DNA of 7,166 bases from Bifidobacteriaceae bacterium (lineage in GTDB: Bacteria; Actinomycetota; Actinomycetes; Actinomycetales; WQXJ01): assembly GCA_031278665.1 (NCBI GenBank), contig JAITKC010000359.1:1-7166 (forward strand). Direction: 5' to 3'. Below the pieces are notes generated by a model that searched no databases, was not told the origin of the DNA, and saw nothing but the letters and a program-made list of their open reading frames with translations. Positions 1 through 5,434 of the stretch are shown in pieces. The position numbers were made by a program, and so were the translations under genes. Positions within the stretch are counted from its first letter, which is position 1; each line of letters opens with the position of its first letter.

Positions 1-2
1 CG

Positions 3-671
3 ATCGCCGCCGGCATCTGGCTACTCGACGACCGACGCTACTATCTGGTGGCGACAGCCATACTGGTGTACAGTCTGATCCCGTTCGGACTGGTCTTCGA
101 GCGCCGCCGGCCGCCGGCCCGCGAACTGGTGATTCTGGCTGTGATGACCGCGATCGCGGTGGCTTCGCGGGCCGCTTTTTTCATGCTGCCGCACTTCAAG
201 CCGATGGCCGCGGTGGTGATAATCACCGGCGCGGCCCTCGGCCCCGAAGCCGGTTTCTTGGTCGGGGCGATGGCCGCCTTCACATCGAACTTTCTGTTCG
301 GCCAAGGACCGTGGACGCCTTGGCAGATGTTCGGCTTCGGGGTGGTCGGATTTGCGGCCGGACTGGTCTTGCGCCCCGGCCGCTTGCCACCCCGCCCCCT
401 GCCGATGGCGCTGTTCGGCGGTTTGGCGGTGTTCGCCGTCTACGGTCCAATAGTCGACACCTCGGCGCTGGTGACCTTCTACGCCCGCCCGACTATGGAA
501 CTGGCCTTGGCGACCTACGCCGCCGGGGTGCCGGTCAACCTGATCCACGCCGGCGCGACCGTCCTGTTCCTCTTGGCGCTGGCCAGGCCCATGGTTCTGA
601 AACTGCGACGCGTCCAAGCCAAATACGGCCTGGCGACCCGGGCTGAGGCGGCGGACGAGTCGGCGGACTGA
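3..671 (+). CDS. ECF transporter S component (substrate-binding membrane subunit), 5' end missing
   Basis: Integral membrane protein that would bind a vitamin, vitamin precursor or metal and pass it to the shared ECF energising module (T subunit plus two ATPases). Some 222 residues are visible. The frame stays open to the left edge, and the residues before the first internal GTG (position 48) are hydrophobic and look like part of the protein, so the true start is outside the window. Hydrophobic stretches lie at about visible residues 1-8, 13-31, 43-61, 64-84, 105-122, 130-150 and 175-200. Family-like signatures are FERRRP near residue 31, an FKP motif near 65, a GPEAGFLVG segment, and GQGPWTPWQMF near 100. 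The C-terminus is charged and hydrophilic (RRVQAKYG, then an Ala/Glu/Asp tail). No ECF ATPase or T subunit is in view; they may lie to the left. The substrate cannot be read from sequence. Membership of the S-component superfamily is fairly sure, the exact family is not. Confidence 0.82.
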   Translation: MAAGIWLLDDRRYYLVATAILVYSLIPFGLVFERRRPPARELVILAVMTAIAVASRAAFFMLPHFKPMAAVVIITGAALGPEAGFLVGAMAAFTSNFLFGQGPWTPWQMFGFGVVGFAAGLVLRPGRLPPRPLPMALFGGLAVFAVYGPIVDTSALVTFYARPTMELALATYAAGVPVNLIHAGATVLFLLALARPMVLKLRRVQAKYGLATRAEAADESAD

Positions 672-692
672 GGCGGCGGGCTGAGGCGGCGG
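643..692 (+). repeat. Three copies of a 12-mer (ctgaggcggcgg) across the ECF gene's stop codon
   Basis: The same 12 bases occur at 643-654, 668-679 and 681-692. The first copy is inside the last codons of the ECF S-component gene, the second contains its stop codon, and the third lies in the 28-base gap before the convergent ahpC stop. It looks like a small local duplication in GC-rich DNA. There is no hairpin or T-run, so it is not a recognisable intrinsic terminator. Confidence 0.6.
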
Positions 693-699
693 CGGGCGG

Positions 700-1263
700 T
701 CAGAGCTGGCCGACTAGTTTGGCCGAAGGTTTGAGCGTCTCGGCGCCCAGGACCCAGCGGGCCGGGCAGACTTCCGCCGGGTTGGCGGCGACCCATTGAG
801 CGGCTTTGACTTTGCGCAGTAAGTCGCGGGCGTCGCGGCCGACCGCCCCGTCCGAAATCTCAATCGCTTTGATGATCCCGTCCGGGTCGATCACGAAAGT
901 CGCCCGCTCGGCCAGGCCGGTTTCCTCGATCATGACCCCGAAGCCTCGGGTGATCTGCCCCGACGGGTCCCCGACCATCGGGAATCCGATCGACTTGATG
1001 GCGTCGGAGGTGTCATGCCAGGCCTTGTGCGAGAAGTGCGTGTCAGTCGACACAGAGTAGATCTCGGTCTGAAGATCTTTGAAGTCGTCATATAAGGACG
1101 CCAAGTCGGCCAATTCGGTGGGGCAGACGAAGGAGAAGTCGGCCGGATAGAAGAAGACCACCGACCAGGCGCCCAGCAGGTGGCCATCGGTCAGGTCGCG
1201 GAAGTCGCCGGCGACATAGGCGGTGGCGGAGAACTCCGGAATGCGGCTGTTGAGGTTGGACAC
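700..1263 (-). CDS. ahpC: Alkyl hydroperoxide reductase C, typical 2-Cys peroxiredoxin
   Basis: Cytosolic thiol peroxidase that reduces H2O2, alkyl hydroperoxides and probably peroxynitrite. It has 187 residues, the same length as enteric AhpC. The peroxidatic cysteine is C47 in FYPADFSFVCPTEL; position 44 is Ser where most AhpC have Thr, an accepted variant of the PxxxT/SxxC site. The resolving cysteine is C166 in EVCPARW, and the C-terminal tail after it is typical of the AhpC class. The start is GTG at 1263-1261, preceded by AAGAAAGG about 12 bases upstream; MSNLNSRIPEF fits the family N-terminus. It lies downstream of prs on the same strand with 97 non-coding bases between, so it may have its own promoter or be read through from prs. 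No ahpF, ahpD or oxyR is in the window, so the reductant and the regulator are unknown. Two Leu codons are TTA (820-822 and one in the ASLYDD segment). Confidence 0.95.
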   Translation of the reverse strand: MSNLNSRIPEFSATAYVAGDFRDLTDGHLLGAWSVVFFYPADFSFVCPTELADLASLYDDFKDLQTEIYSVSTDTHFSHKAWHDTSDAIKSIGFPMVGDPSGQITRGFGVMIEETGLAERATFVIDPDGIIKAIEISDGAVGRDARDLLRKVKAAQWVAANPAEVCPARWVLGAETLKPSAKLVGQL

Positions 1264-1365
1264 GGTTCGATTTGGCCTTTCTTCGCGGCCGCCTGGCCCG
1301 ACTACGCGCCCGGGCCGGCGGCGATTGGTTTGAGCTGACAGGTGTTTGCCGTTCGGCCGGCGCCC
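1264..1365 (-). other. prs-ahpC intergenic region
   Basis: About 100 bases between the prs stop and the ahpC start. It holds the ahpC ribosome binding site (1276-1283). A short GCCG/CGGC inverted repeat sits just after the prs stop codon, but no T-run follows it, so it is not a convincing terminator. I found no good -35/-10 pair. Whether ahpC has a promoter here is open. Confidence 0.5.
1276..1283 (-). promoter_or_regulatory. Ribosome binding site of ahpC
   Basis: On the - strand this reads AAGAAAGG, a match to the anti-Shine-Dalgarno end of 16S rRNA, 12 bases before the GTG start. The spacing is slightly long, but no better start or site is nearby. Confidence 0.6.
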
Positions 1366-2349
1366 TCAGGAGTTGCCGTCGAACAGGGAGGTCACGGAGC
1401 CGTCGTCGAAAACCTCCCGGATGGCGCGGGCGATCAGCGGGGCGATCGACAAGACCGTCAGTTTGTCGAAGCGCCTGTCCTCCTCGATCGGCAGGGTGTC
1501 GGTGACCACGACTTCGGAGATGAACGACCTCTTCAGCCGATCGACGGCGGGGCCGGACAAGACGGCGTGGGTGGCGGCGACGATCACCTGCGCGGCGCCG
1601 TTGCTGTGCAGCGCCTCGGCGGCCTGGACAATAGTTCCGGCGGTGTCGATCATGTCGTCCACAATCACGCAAGTCCGGCCCTGGACCTCGCCGACCAATT
1701 CATGGACCTTGACTTGATTGGCGACCGTGGGGTCGCGGCGTTTGTGGATTATCGCCAGCGGCGCGGCCAGCCGGTCAGACCACAAGTCGGCCAGCCGGAC
1801 CCGGCCGGCGTCAGGCGAGACGATTGTCAAACGCGAGCGATCAACCCGGGTGCGGACGTAGTTCGTCAGAATCGGCAGCGCCCAGAGGTGATCGACCGGC
1901 CCGTTGAAGAAACCCTGTATCTGAGCGGTGTGCAGGTCGACGGCCATCAGGCGGTCCGCCCCGGCGGTCTCGAACAGGTCGGCCACCAGCCGGGCCGAGA
2001 TCGGCTCGCGCCCGCGGTGTTTCTTGTCCTGGCGGGCGTAGCCGTAGAAGGGCGCGATCGCGGTGATCGACTTGGCCGAGGCCCGCTTCAGCGCGTCGCA
2101 CATGATCAAATGCTCCATGATCCACTGGTTGATCGGCGAGGTATGGGACTGGAGGCAAAAGGCGAAGGCGCCGCGCACCGACTCCGAGAAGCGGACGTAG
2201 ATCTCGCCGTTGGCGAAGTCGTAGGCCGATGTCGGCACCAACTCGCAGTGCAGTTCGCGGGCGACGGCCTCGGCCAATTCCGGGTGCGCCCGCCCGGACA
2301 CCAGGACCATTCTCTTTTCCGTGTCGTGGCTGATGATTCCGCTGGCCAA
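1366..2349 (-). CDS. prs: Ribose-phosphate pyrophosphokinase (PRPP synthase, class I)
   Basis: Makes 5-phosphoribosyl-1-diphosphate from ribose 5-phosphate and ATP in the cytosol, feeding purine, pyrimidine, NAD, His and Trp synthesis and, in many actinobacteria, decaprenyl-phosphoribose for the wall. Its 327 residues are a normal length. Visible signatures are GRAHPELA (19-26), FANGEI (45-50), the ATP/flexible-loop region RQDKKHRGREPISARL (106-121), DLHTAQIQGFF (138-148), SPDAGRVR (178-185), HKRRDP (202-207) and the PRPP loop DDMIDTAGT (231-239). The start taken is TTG at 2349-2347 because AGAAAGG lies 7 bases upstream. An alternative is the in-frame ATG at 2310-2308 (Met14), just before the conserved VLVSGRAHPEL; it also has purine-rich DNA before it. 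It is second in the operon with glmU. It has no TTA, CTA or TCA codons, which leaves a long open frame on the other strand. Confidence 0.97.
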   Translation of the reverse strand: MASGIISHDTEKRMVLVSGRAHPELAEAVARELHCELVPTSAYDFANGEIYVRFSESVRGAFAFCLQSHTSPINQWIMEHLIMCDALKRASAKSITAIAPFYGYARQDKKHRGREPISARLVADLFETAGADRLMAVDLHTAQIQGFFNGPVDHLWALPILTNYVRTRVDRSRLTIVSPDAGRVRLADLWSDRLAAPLAIIHKRRDPTVANQVKVHELVGEVQGRTCVIVDDMIDTAGTIVQAAEALHSNGAAQVIVAATHAVLSGPAVDRLKRSFISEVVVTDTLPIEEDRRFDKLTVLSIAPLIARAIREVFDDGSVTSLFDGNS

Positions 2350-2356
2350 GGCATCG

Positions 2357-2363
2357 CCTTTCT
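2357..2363 (-). promoter_or_regulatory. Ribosome binding site of prs, supports the TTG start
   Basis: The - strand reads AGAAAGG, then 7 bases, then TTG. This is near-ideal spacing and the main reason for preferring TTG (2349) over the internal ATG (2310). An ATG at 2354-2352 lies between them but is out of frame with prs. Confidence 0.65.
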
Positions 2364-2388
2364 GGTTGGTTGGCTTAGTTCAGTTGTC

Positions 2389-3912
2389 TTATGGTGTGGC
2401 GCCGGTGGCGCCGGCGGCGCCGGCTTGGCGGTCCGGGGAGGGGCCCGGCTCGGACTTGGCCAGCGCGCTCTCGGCCGCCAGCGCGCTGGCCGAACCCGGC
2501 CGCTTGCGGCTGGTCCAGCCCTCGACCACCCGTTGCGGGCCGGCGCTGACGGCCAGCGCTCCGGCCGGCACGTCTCGGCGCACAACTGCGCCGGCGCCCG
2601 AATACGAGCCCGCGCCCATTTCGACCGGCGCGACGATGACGTTATTCGAGCCGATTCGGGCCGCCGGCCCGATCACGCAGCGGGATTTCGACACGCCGTC
2701 GTAATTGGCGAAGATGGTCCCCGCCCCGACGTTGGCGCCGGCCCCGATGGCGGCGTCGCCGACATAGGCCAAATGCGGCACCTTGGCGCCATCGTCCACC
2801 TGCGCGGCCTTCAACTCGGTGAAGGCGCCCGCCTTGGTCGCCCGGCCGAGCACCGTCCCGGCCCTGAGGTGCGCGAACGGCCCAACCTCCGCCCCGGCGC
2901 CGATTCGGGCCTGCCGGGCGACGGTCCGGTCGACCGTCGCGCCTTGGCCGACCTCGGTGTCGACCAGGGTGGTGAAAGGTCCGATGACGCCGCCGACGGC
3001 CACGCTGGTGCGTCCCGCCAGGTGGGTGCCCGGCATCAGCGTCACATCACGCGCCAGCCGGACGTCGGCGTCGATCCAGGTCGACGCCGGGTCGACGACT
3101 GTGACGCCGTCGATCATCGCCTGGTCCACGATCCGCCGGTTGAGGGCGGCCCCGGCCTGGGCCAACTGGCCGCGGTCGTTGACCCCTTGGGCCGCGGCCG
3201 GATCTTCGGCGACCACCGCGCGCACCGTCCGGCCGGCCGTCCGAGCGGCCGCGACCACGTCGGTCAAGTAGACCTGGCCCTGGTTGTTGTCCCTGGTCAA
3301 GCCGCCGATGGCGGATCGCAACAGGTCGGCCTCCAAGACGTAGGCAGAGGCGTTGACCTCGTTGATGGCCGCCTGCTCCGGCGTGGCGTCGACCTGTTCG
3401 ACTATCCGGGCGACCTGGCCGGCGGCGTCGCGCACAATCCGGCCGTAGCCGAACGGGTTGTCGACCACCGCGGTCAACAAGGTGACGGCGTTGCCGTCGG
3501 CGCGATGCGTCTGGGCCAACCGGGCCAGGATGTCCGAGTCGATCAGCGGCGTGTCGCCGCAAATGACCACGACCCGATCCAGCCGACCGGCCGACGCGGC
3601 ATCGGCGGCGGGCAGGGCGGCGGCGGCGCGGTCGAGCGCGGCCAGGGCGCACTGAACGGCCCGGCCGGTGCCGGGGACCTCGTCCTGGTCCGCGATAACC
3701 GCGTCGGGGGCGTGGCGGGCGGCCTCGGCGGCGACCTGCTCGCGCCCGTGCCTGACCACAACCGCGATCTGATCGGGTTCGAGCCCTTGGGCGGCGGCGA
3801 TGGCGTGCCCGAGCAGGCTGCGCCCGGCCACCTGGTGCAGCACCTTGGGTGTGGTCGACTTCATGCGAGTGCCTTCGCCGGCGGCAAGGATAATCACGGC
3901 AAGTCCGGTCAT
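2389..3912 (-). CDS. glmU: Bifunctional GlmU: glucosamine-1-phosphate acetyltransferase / UDP-GlcNAc pyrophosphorylase
   Basis: Catalyses the last two steps to UDP-N-acetylglucosamine, precursor of peptidoglycan and, in many actinobacteria, mycothiol: acetyl-CoA-dependent N-acetylation of GlcN-1-P, then uridylation with UTP. It has 507 residues from the ATG chosen. The N-terminal nucleotidyltransferase domain (about 1-250) shows LAAGEGTRM (9-17), the P22-K23 uridylyl site, Q76, GTGRA (81-85), GDTPL (119-123, metal-binding D120), GYGRIVR (155-161), E172, N187, NNQGQVYLTD (209-218) and GVN (243-245). The C-terminal left-handed beta-helix (about 265-460) shows R350, K368, catalytic H380 in PHLAYVGDA, and the NYDG motif (403-406). 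The last 40 or so residues are an Ala/Ser/Gly/Pro-rich tail, as in other actinobacterial GlmU. ATG at 3912-3910 is preferred over the upstream in-frame TTG (3927) because GGAG sits 9 bases before the ATG and overlaps that TTG. It leads the glmU-prs operon; its promoter should lie in 3926-4086, but I see no strong one. Confidence 0.97.
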   Translation of the reverse strand: MTGLAVIILAAGEGTRMKSTTPKVLHQVAGRSLLGHAIAAAQGLEPDQIAVVVRHGREQVAAEAARHAPDAVIADQDEVPGTGRAVQCALAALDRAAAALPAADAASAGRLDRVVVICGDTPLIDSDILARLAQTHRADGNAVTLLTAVVDNPFGYGRIVRDAAGQVARIVEQVDATPEQAAINEVNASAYVLEADLLRSAIGGLTRDNNQGQVYLTDVVAAARTAGRTVRAVVAEDPAAAQGVNDRGQLAQAGAALNRRIVDQAMIDGVTVVDPASTWIDADVRLARDVTLMPGTHLAGRTSVAVGGVIGPFTTLVDTEVGQGATVDRTVARQARIGAGAEVGPFAHLRAGTVLGRATKAGAFTELKAAQVDDGAKVPHLAYVGDAAIGAGANVGAGTIFANYDGVSKSRCVIGPAARIGSNNVIVAPVEMGAGSYSGAGAVVRRDVPAGALAVSAGPQRVVEGWTSRKRPGSASALAAESALAKSEPGPSPDRQAGAAGATGATP

Positions 3913-3921
3913 ATATTGGAT

Positions 3922-3925
3922 CTCC
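3922..3925 (-). promoter_or_regulatory. Ribosome binding site of glmU, decides the ATG start
   Basis: The - strand has GGAG followed by 9 bases and then ATG at 3912. The longer frame beginning with TTG at 3927 would start inside this Shine-Dalgarno element, so the ATG is the better start. Confidence 0.7.
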
Positions 3926-4046
3926 AACGCTTCAGTGGCAGCGGGGGACTTGGACTAGTACAGCTTAGTCGGCCACGGCCGGCCCGGCGCCGCGGCGAAG
4001 CCGGTTCGCGAACTGGTCGCCCCCGGACGGCCGCGCCCCGGGCAGA

Positions 4047-4076
4047 TTCGGCTGGCGCCACGAGTCGTGGCACACT
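4047..4076 (+). promoter_or_regulatory. Possible promoter of tRNA-Gln
   Basis: TTCGGC (4047-4052) and CACACT (4071-4076) are 18 bases apart and end 10 bases before the mature tRNA 5' end. Both hexamers are poor matches to the sigma-70-type consensus. The call rests mainly on position: a tRNA gene needs a promoter here and nothing better is visible. Confidence 0.25.
4057..4071. promoter_or_regulatory. Perfect 15-base palindrome, candidate operator
   Basis: GCCACGA-G-TCGTGGC has 7-base arms that are exact reverse complements around one central base. It lies in the divergent region between glmU and tRNA-Gln/tetR, 15 bases before the tRNA and within the spacer of the weak promoter suggested above. 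TetR-family regulators commonly bind short palindromes of this kind near their own gene. No T-run follows, and the one-base centre cannot form a normal hairpin loop, so a terminator is unlikely. The binding protein is inference; the divergent glmU promoter could also be the target. Confidence 0.4.
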
Positions 4077-4086
4077 AGAGAAGCTT

Positions 4087-4158
4087 TCCGCCTTGGTGTA
4101 ATCGGCAGCACAGGGGTTTTTGGTGCCCTTAGTCTAGGTTCGAGTCCTGGGGGCGGAG
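4087..4158 (+). tRNA. tRNA-Gln, anticodon TTG (UUG), reads CAA/CAG
   Basis: The full cloverleaf folds by eye over 72 bases. The acceptor arm is TCCGCCT (4087-4093) with GGGCGGA (4151-4157), ending in a G-T pair, with discriminator G4158. The D-stem GTG (4096-4098) pairs with CAC (4109-4111). The anticodon stem GGGGT (4113-4117) pairs with GCCCT (4125-4129) with a G-T pair at each end. The loop TTTTGGT (4118-4124) has the anticodon TTG at 4120-4122. The T-arm is CTAGG / loop TTCGAGT / CCTGG (4134-4150). CCA is not encoded. The sequence strongly resembles actinobacterial tRNA-Gln. There is no terminator between it and tetR, which begins 39 bases later, so a joint transcript is possible. Confidence 0.97.
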
Positions 4159-4197
4159 CGTCCCGGGCCGTCGCGCCGTCGCGCCGCGCCTGCGACA

Positions 4198-4848
4198 ATG
4201 GTCAGCGTGTCCCGTCGCGCCAGCCAGCCCAACCGTCCCCGCATGACCGGACGCCAACGGCGCGAGCAGTTGGTCGAGGTCGCCCGCAGCGTTTTCGCCG
4301 CCAAGGGTTTCGAGCCCGCCTCAGTCGAGGAGATCGCGGCCCGGGCCGAGGTCTCCAAGCCGGTGGTCTACGAGCATTTCGGCGGCAAAGAGGGCATCTA
4401 CGCGGTGGTGGTGGACCGCGAGGTGCGCGAGTTGTCGAACCGTCTGATCCAGGCGCTCAGCGTCGAAGACCATCCCAAGCGGATCGTCGAGCGAACGGCC
4501 TTGGCGTTACTCGACTATATAGAGCAGAACGAGGACGGTTTCCGCATCCTGGTACGCGACTCGCCGGTGGCGCAGGCCACCGGCCCGTTTTCGTCCATGT
4601 TGGGCGATGTCGCGCGCACAGTCGAGGCGTTGTTGGCGACCGAGTTCGACAACCACGACCTCGACCCGGACACCGCCCCGCTTTACGCCCAGATGCTAGT
4701 CGGAATGATCGCCTTCACCGGCCAATGGTGGCTGGAGGCGAAGTCGCCGGAAAAGGCCATGGTGGCGGCCCACCTGACCAACCTCGGCTGGAACGGGCTG
4801 CGCGGCATGGAGCGGGCGCCCCGACTAAGGACTCTCGACATCGAGTGA
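4198..4848 (+). CDS. TetR/AcrR-family transcriptional regulator
   Basis: DNA-binding repressor type protein, 216 residues. The N-terminal TetR domain spans about residues 20-68, with the helix-turn-helix SVEEIAARAEVSKPVVYEHF at 42-61, followed by GGKEGIYAVVVDREV. The C-terminal ligand/dimer domain contains GFRILVRDSPVAQATGPF and the aromatic segment AFTGQWW. I recall near-identical motifs in the actinobacterial TetR protein encoded beside tRNA-Gln/glmU (M. tuberculosis Rv1019, for example). There is no cysteine, so thiol-based sensing is excluded. The start taken is ATG 4198; GTG 4207 and ATG 4243 (Met16, just before TGRQRREQ) are alternatives, and no clear Shine-Dalgarno site precedes any of them. 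It is first of three tightly spaced genes. One rare TTA codon lies at 4507-4509. Auto-repression through the palindrome at 4057-4071 is a plausible inference. Ligand unknown. Confidence 0.95.
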   Translation: MVSVSRRASQPNRPRMTGRQRREQLVEVARSVFAAKGFEPASVEEIAARAEVSKPVVYEHFGGKEGIYAVVVDREVRELSNRLIQALSVEDHPKRIVERTALALLDYIEQNEDGFRILVRDSPVAQATGPFSSMLGDVARTVEALLATEFDNHDLDPDTAPLYAQMLVGMIAFTGQWWLEAKSPEKAMVAAHLTNLGWNGLRGMERAPRLRTLDIE

Positions 4849-4857
4849 CACTCGGAT

Positions 4858-4864
4858 AGGGTGG
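4858..4864 (+). promoter_or_regulatory. Ribosome binding site of the MarR gene, decides its start
   Basis: AGGGTGG followed by six bases and then ATG at 4871. The in-frame GTG at 4865 directly abuts this element and is too close to be the start. Confidence 0.65.
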
Positions 4865-4870
4865 GTGCCC

Positions 4871-5434
4871 ATGAGCTCGCCGCCCCGCATCCGCAAAGAC
4901 GCAACCGGCCAAGTGGTCGAGGCATGGGGGCGCGAACGCCCGGACCTCGACGCCTCGCCTTTGGAGGTCTTCTCGCGCGTGACGCGCCTGGCGAAATATC
5001 TGGACCAGGTGCGGCGCGACGCCTTTGAACGCCATGGCCTGCAAGGATGGGAATTCGACGTGCTGGCGGAGTTGCGCCGGTCGGGCGAGCCCTACGAGTT
5101 GACGCCCGGCCAGATGTCGGCGGCCATCCTGCTGTCGACCGGCGCGATGACCAACCGGCTCAACCGGATCGAGACGGCCGGGTTAATCCAGCGCCGCGAA
5201 GATCCCTCCGACGGCCGGGTGGTGCGGGTTCGCCTGACCGAATCTGGGCGCCTGCGGGTCGACGCCGCCTTGGCCGATTTGCTGGGGCGCGAAGCCGATT
5301 TGCTGGGCCCGGTCTCGGTGACCAACCGGGCGCGCGTCGCCGCCACCTTGGCCCAAATGCTGGCCCAGTTTGAGCAGGCGGGCGGCGGCCGGGGCCGCGA
5401 AGGCGGGCCGGCGGCTGGCCGCAGCGGCGGCTGA
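4871..5434 (+). CDS. MarR-family transcriptional regulator
   Basis: Winged-helix regulator of 187 residues, expected to act as a dimer on a palindromic operator. The helical N-terminus (about 29-56, SPLEVFSRVTRLAKYLDQVR) is the dimerisation part. The winged helix spans about 58-125: GWEFDVLAELRRSG, ELTPGQMSAAILLSTGAMTNRLNRIETAGLIQRR (positions 76-109, holding the recognition helix), and the wing with the family's DPSDGR motif (111-116) followed by VVRVRLTESG. The last 20 or so residues are Gly/Ala/Arg-rich and probably disordered. There is no cysteine, so it is not an OhrR-type peroxide sensor. The start is ATG 4871, fixed by AGGGTGG upstream. It lies 22 bases after the TetR stop, and its TGA shares one base with the ABC-F ATG (TGATG), so control of that ABC-F gene is the natural guess. 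A TTA codon at 5183-5185 encodes Leu105. Confidence 0.94.
   Translation: MSSPPRIRKDATGQVVEAWGRERPDLDASPLEVFSRVTRLAKYLDQVRRDAFERHGLQGWEFDVLAELRRSGEPYELTPGQMSAAILLSTGAMTNRLNRIETAGLIQRREDPSDGRVVRVRLTESGRLRVDAALADLLGREADLLGPVSVTNRARVAATLAQMLAQFEQAGGGRGREGGPAAGRSGG

Noticed and set aside
48..50. GTG as start of the ECF S-component gene
   Set aside because: The frame continues upstream to the window edge with plausible hydrophobic protein sequence, so the GTG is internal and the gene is 5'-truncated by the window.
21..617. 198-codon - strand frame opposite the ECF S component
   Set aside because: Gln/Arg/Gly-rich low-complexity product; the + strand protein has membrane segments and family motifs.
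672..699. Terminator between the convergent ECF and ahpC genes
   Set aside because: The 28 bases are G-rich repeats with no stem-loop and no T-run on either strand.
3925..3927. TTG as start of glmU (five residues longer)
   Set aside because: It would overlap the GGAG ribosome binding site that is correctly placed for the ATG at 3912, and MTGLAVIILAAG is the usual GlmU N-terminus.
1342..4101. A 919-codon open frame on the + strand, antisense to prs and glmU
   Set aside because: It is in exact codon register opposite prs and glmU. Its stops would need TTA, CTA or TCA codons in those genes, and these are rare in GC-rich genomes and absent here. The translation is Gly/Arg/Asp/Val-rich without any recognisable domain, while both opposite genes are unmistakable.
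4170..4196. Hairpin or terminator between tRNA-Gln and tetR (GTCGC at 4178-4182 and GCGAC at 4192-4196; tandem gtcgcgcc at 4170-4185)
   Set aside because: The stem is only five pairs with a nine-base loop and no T-run. It might shape the tetR start region but is too weak to call as a feature.
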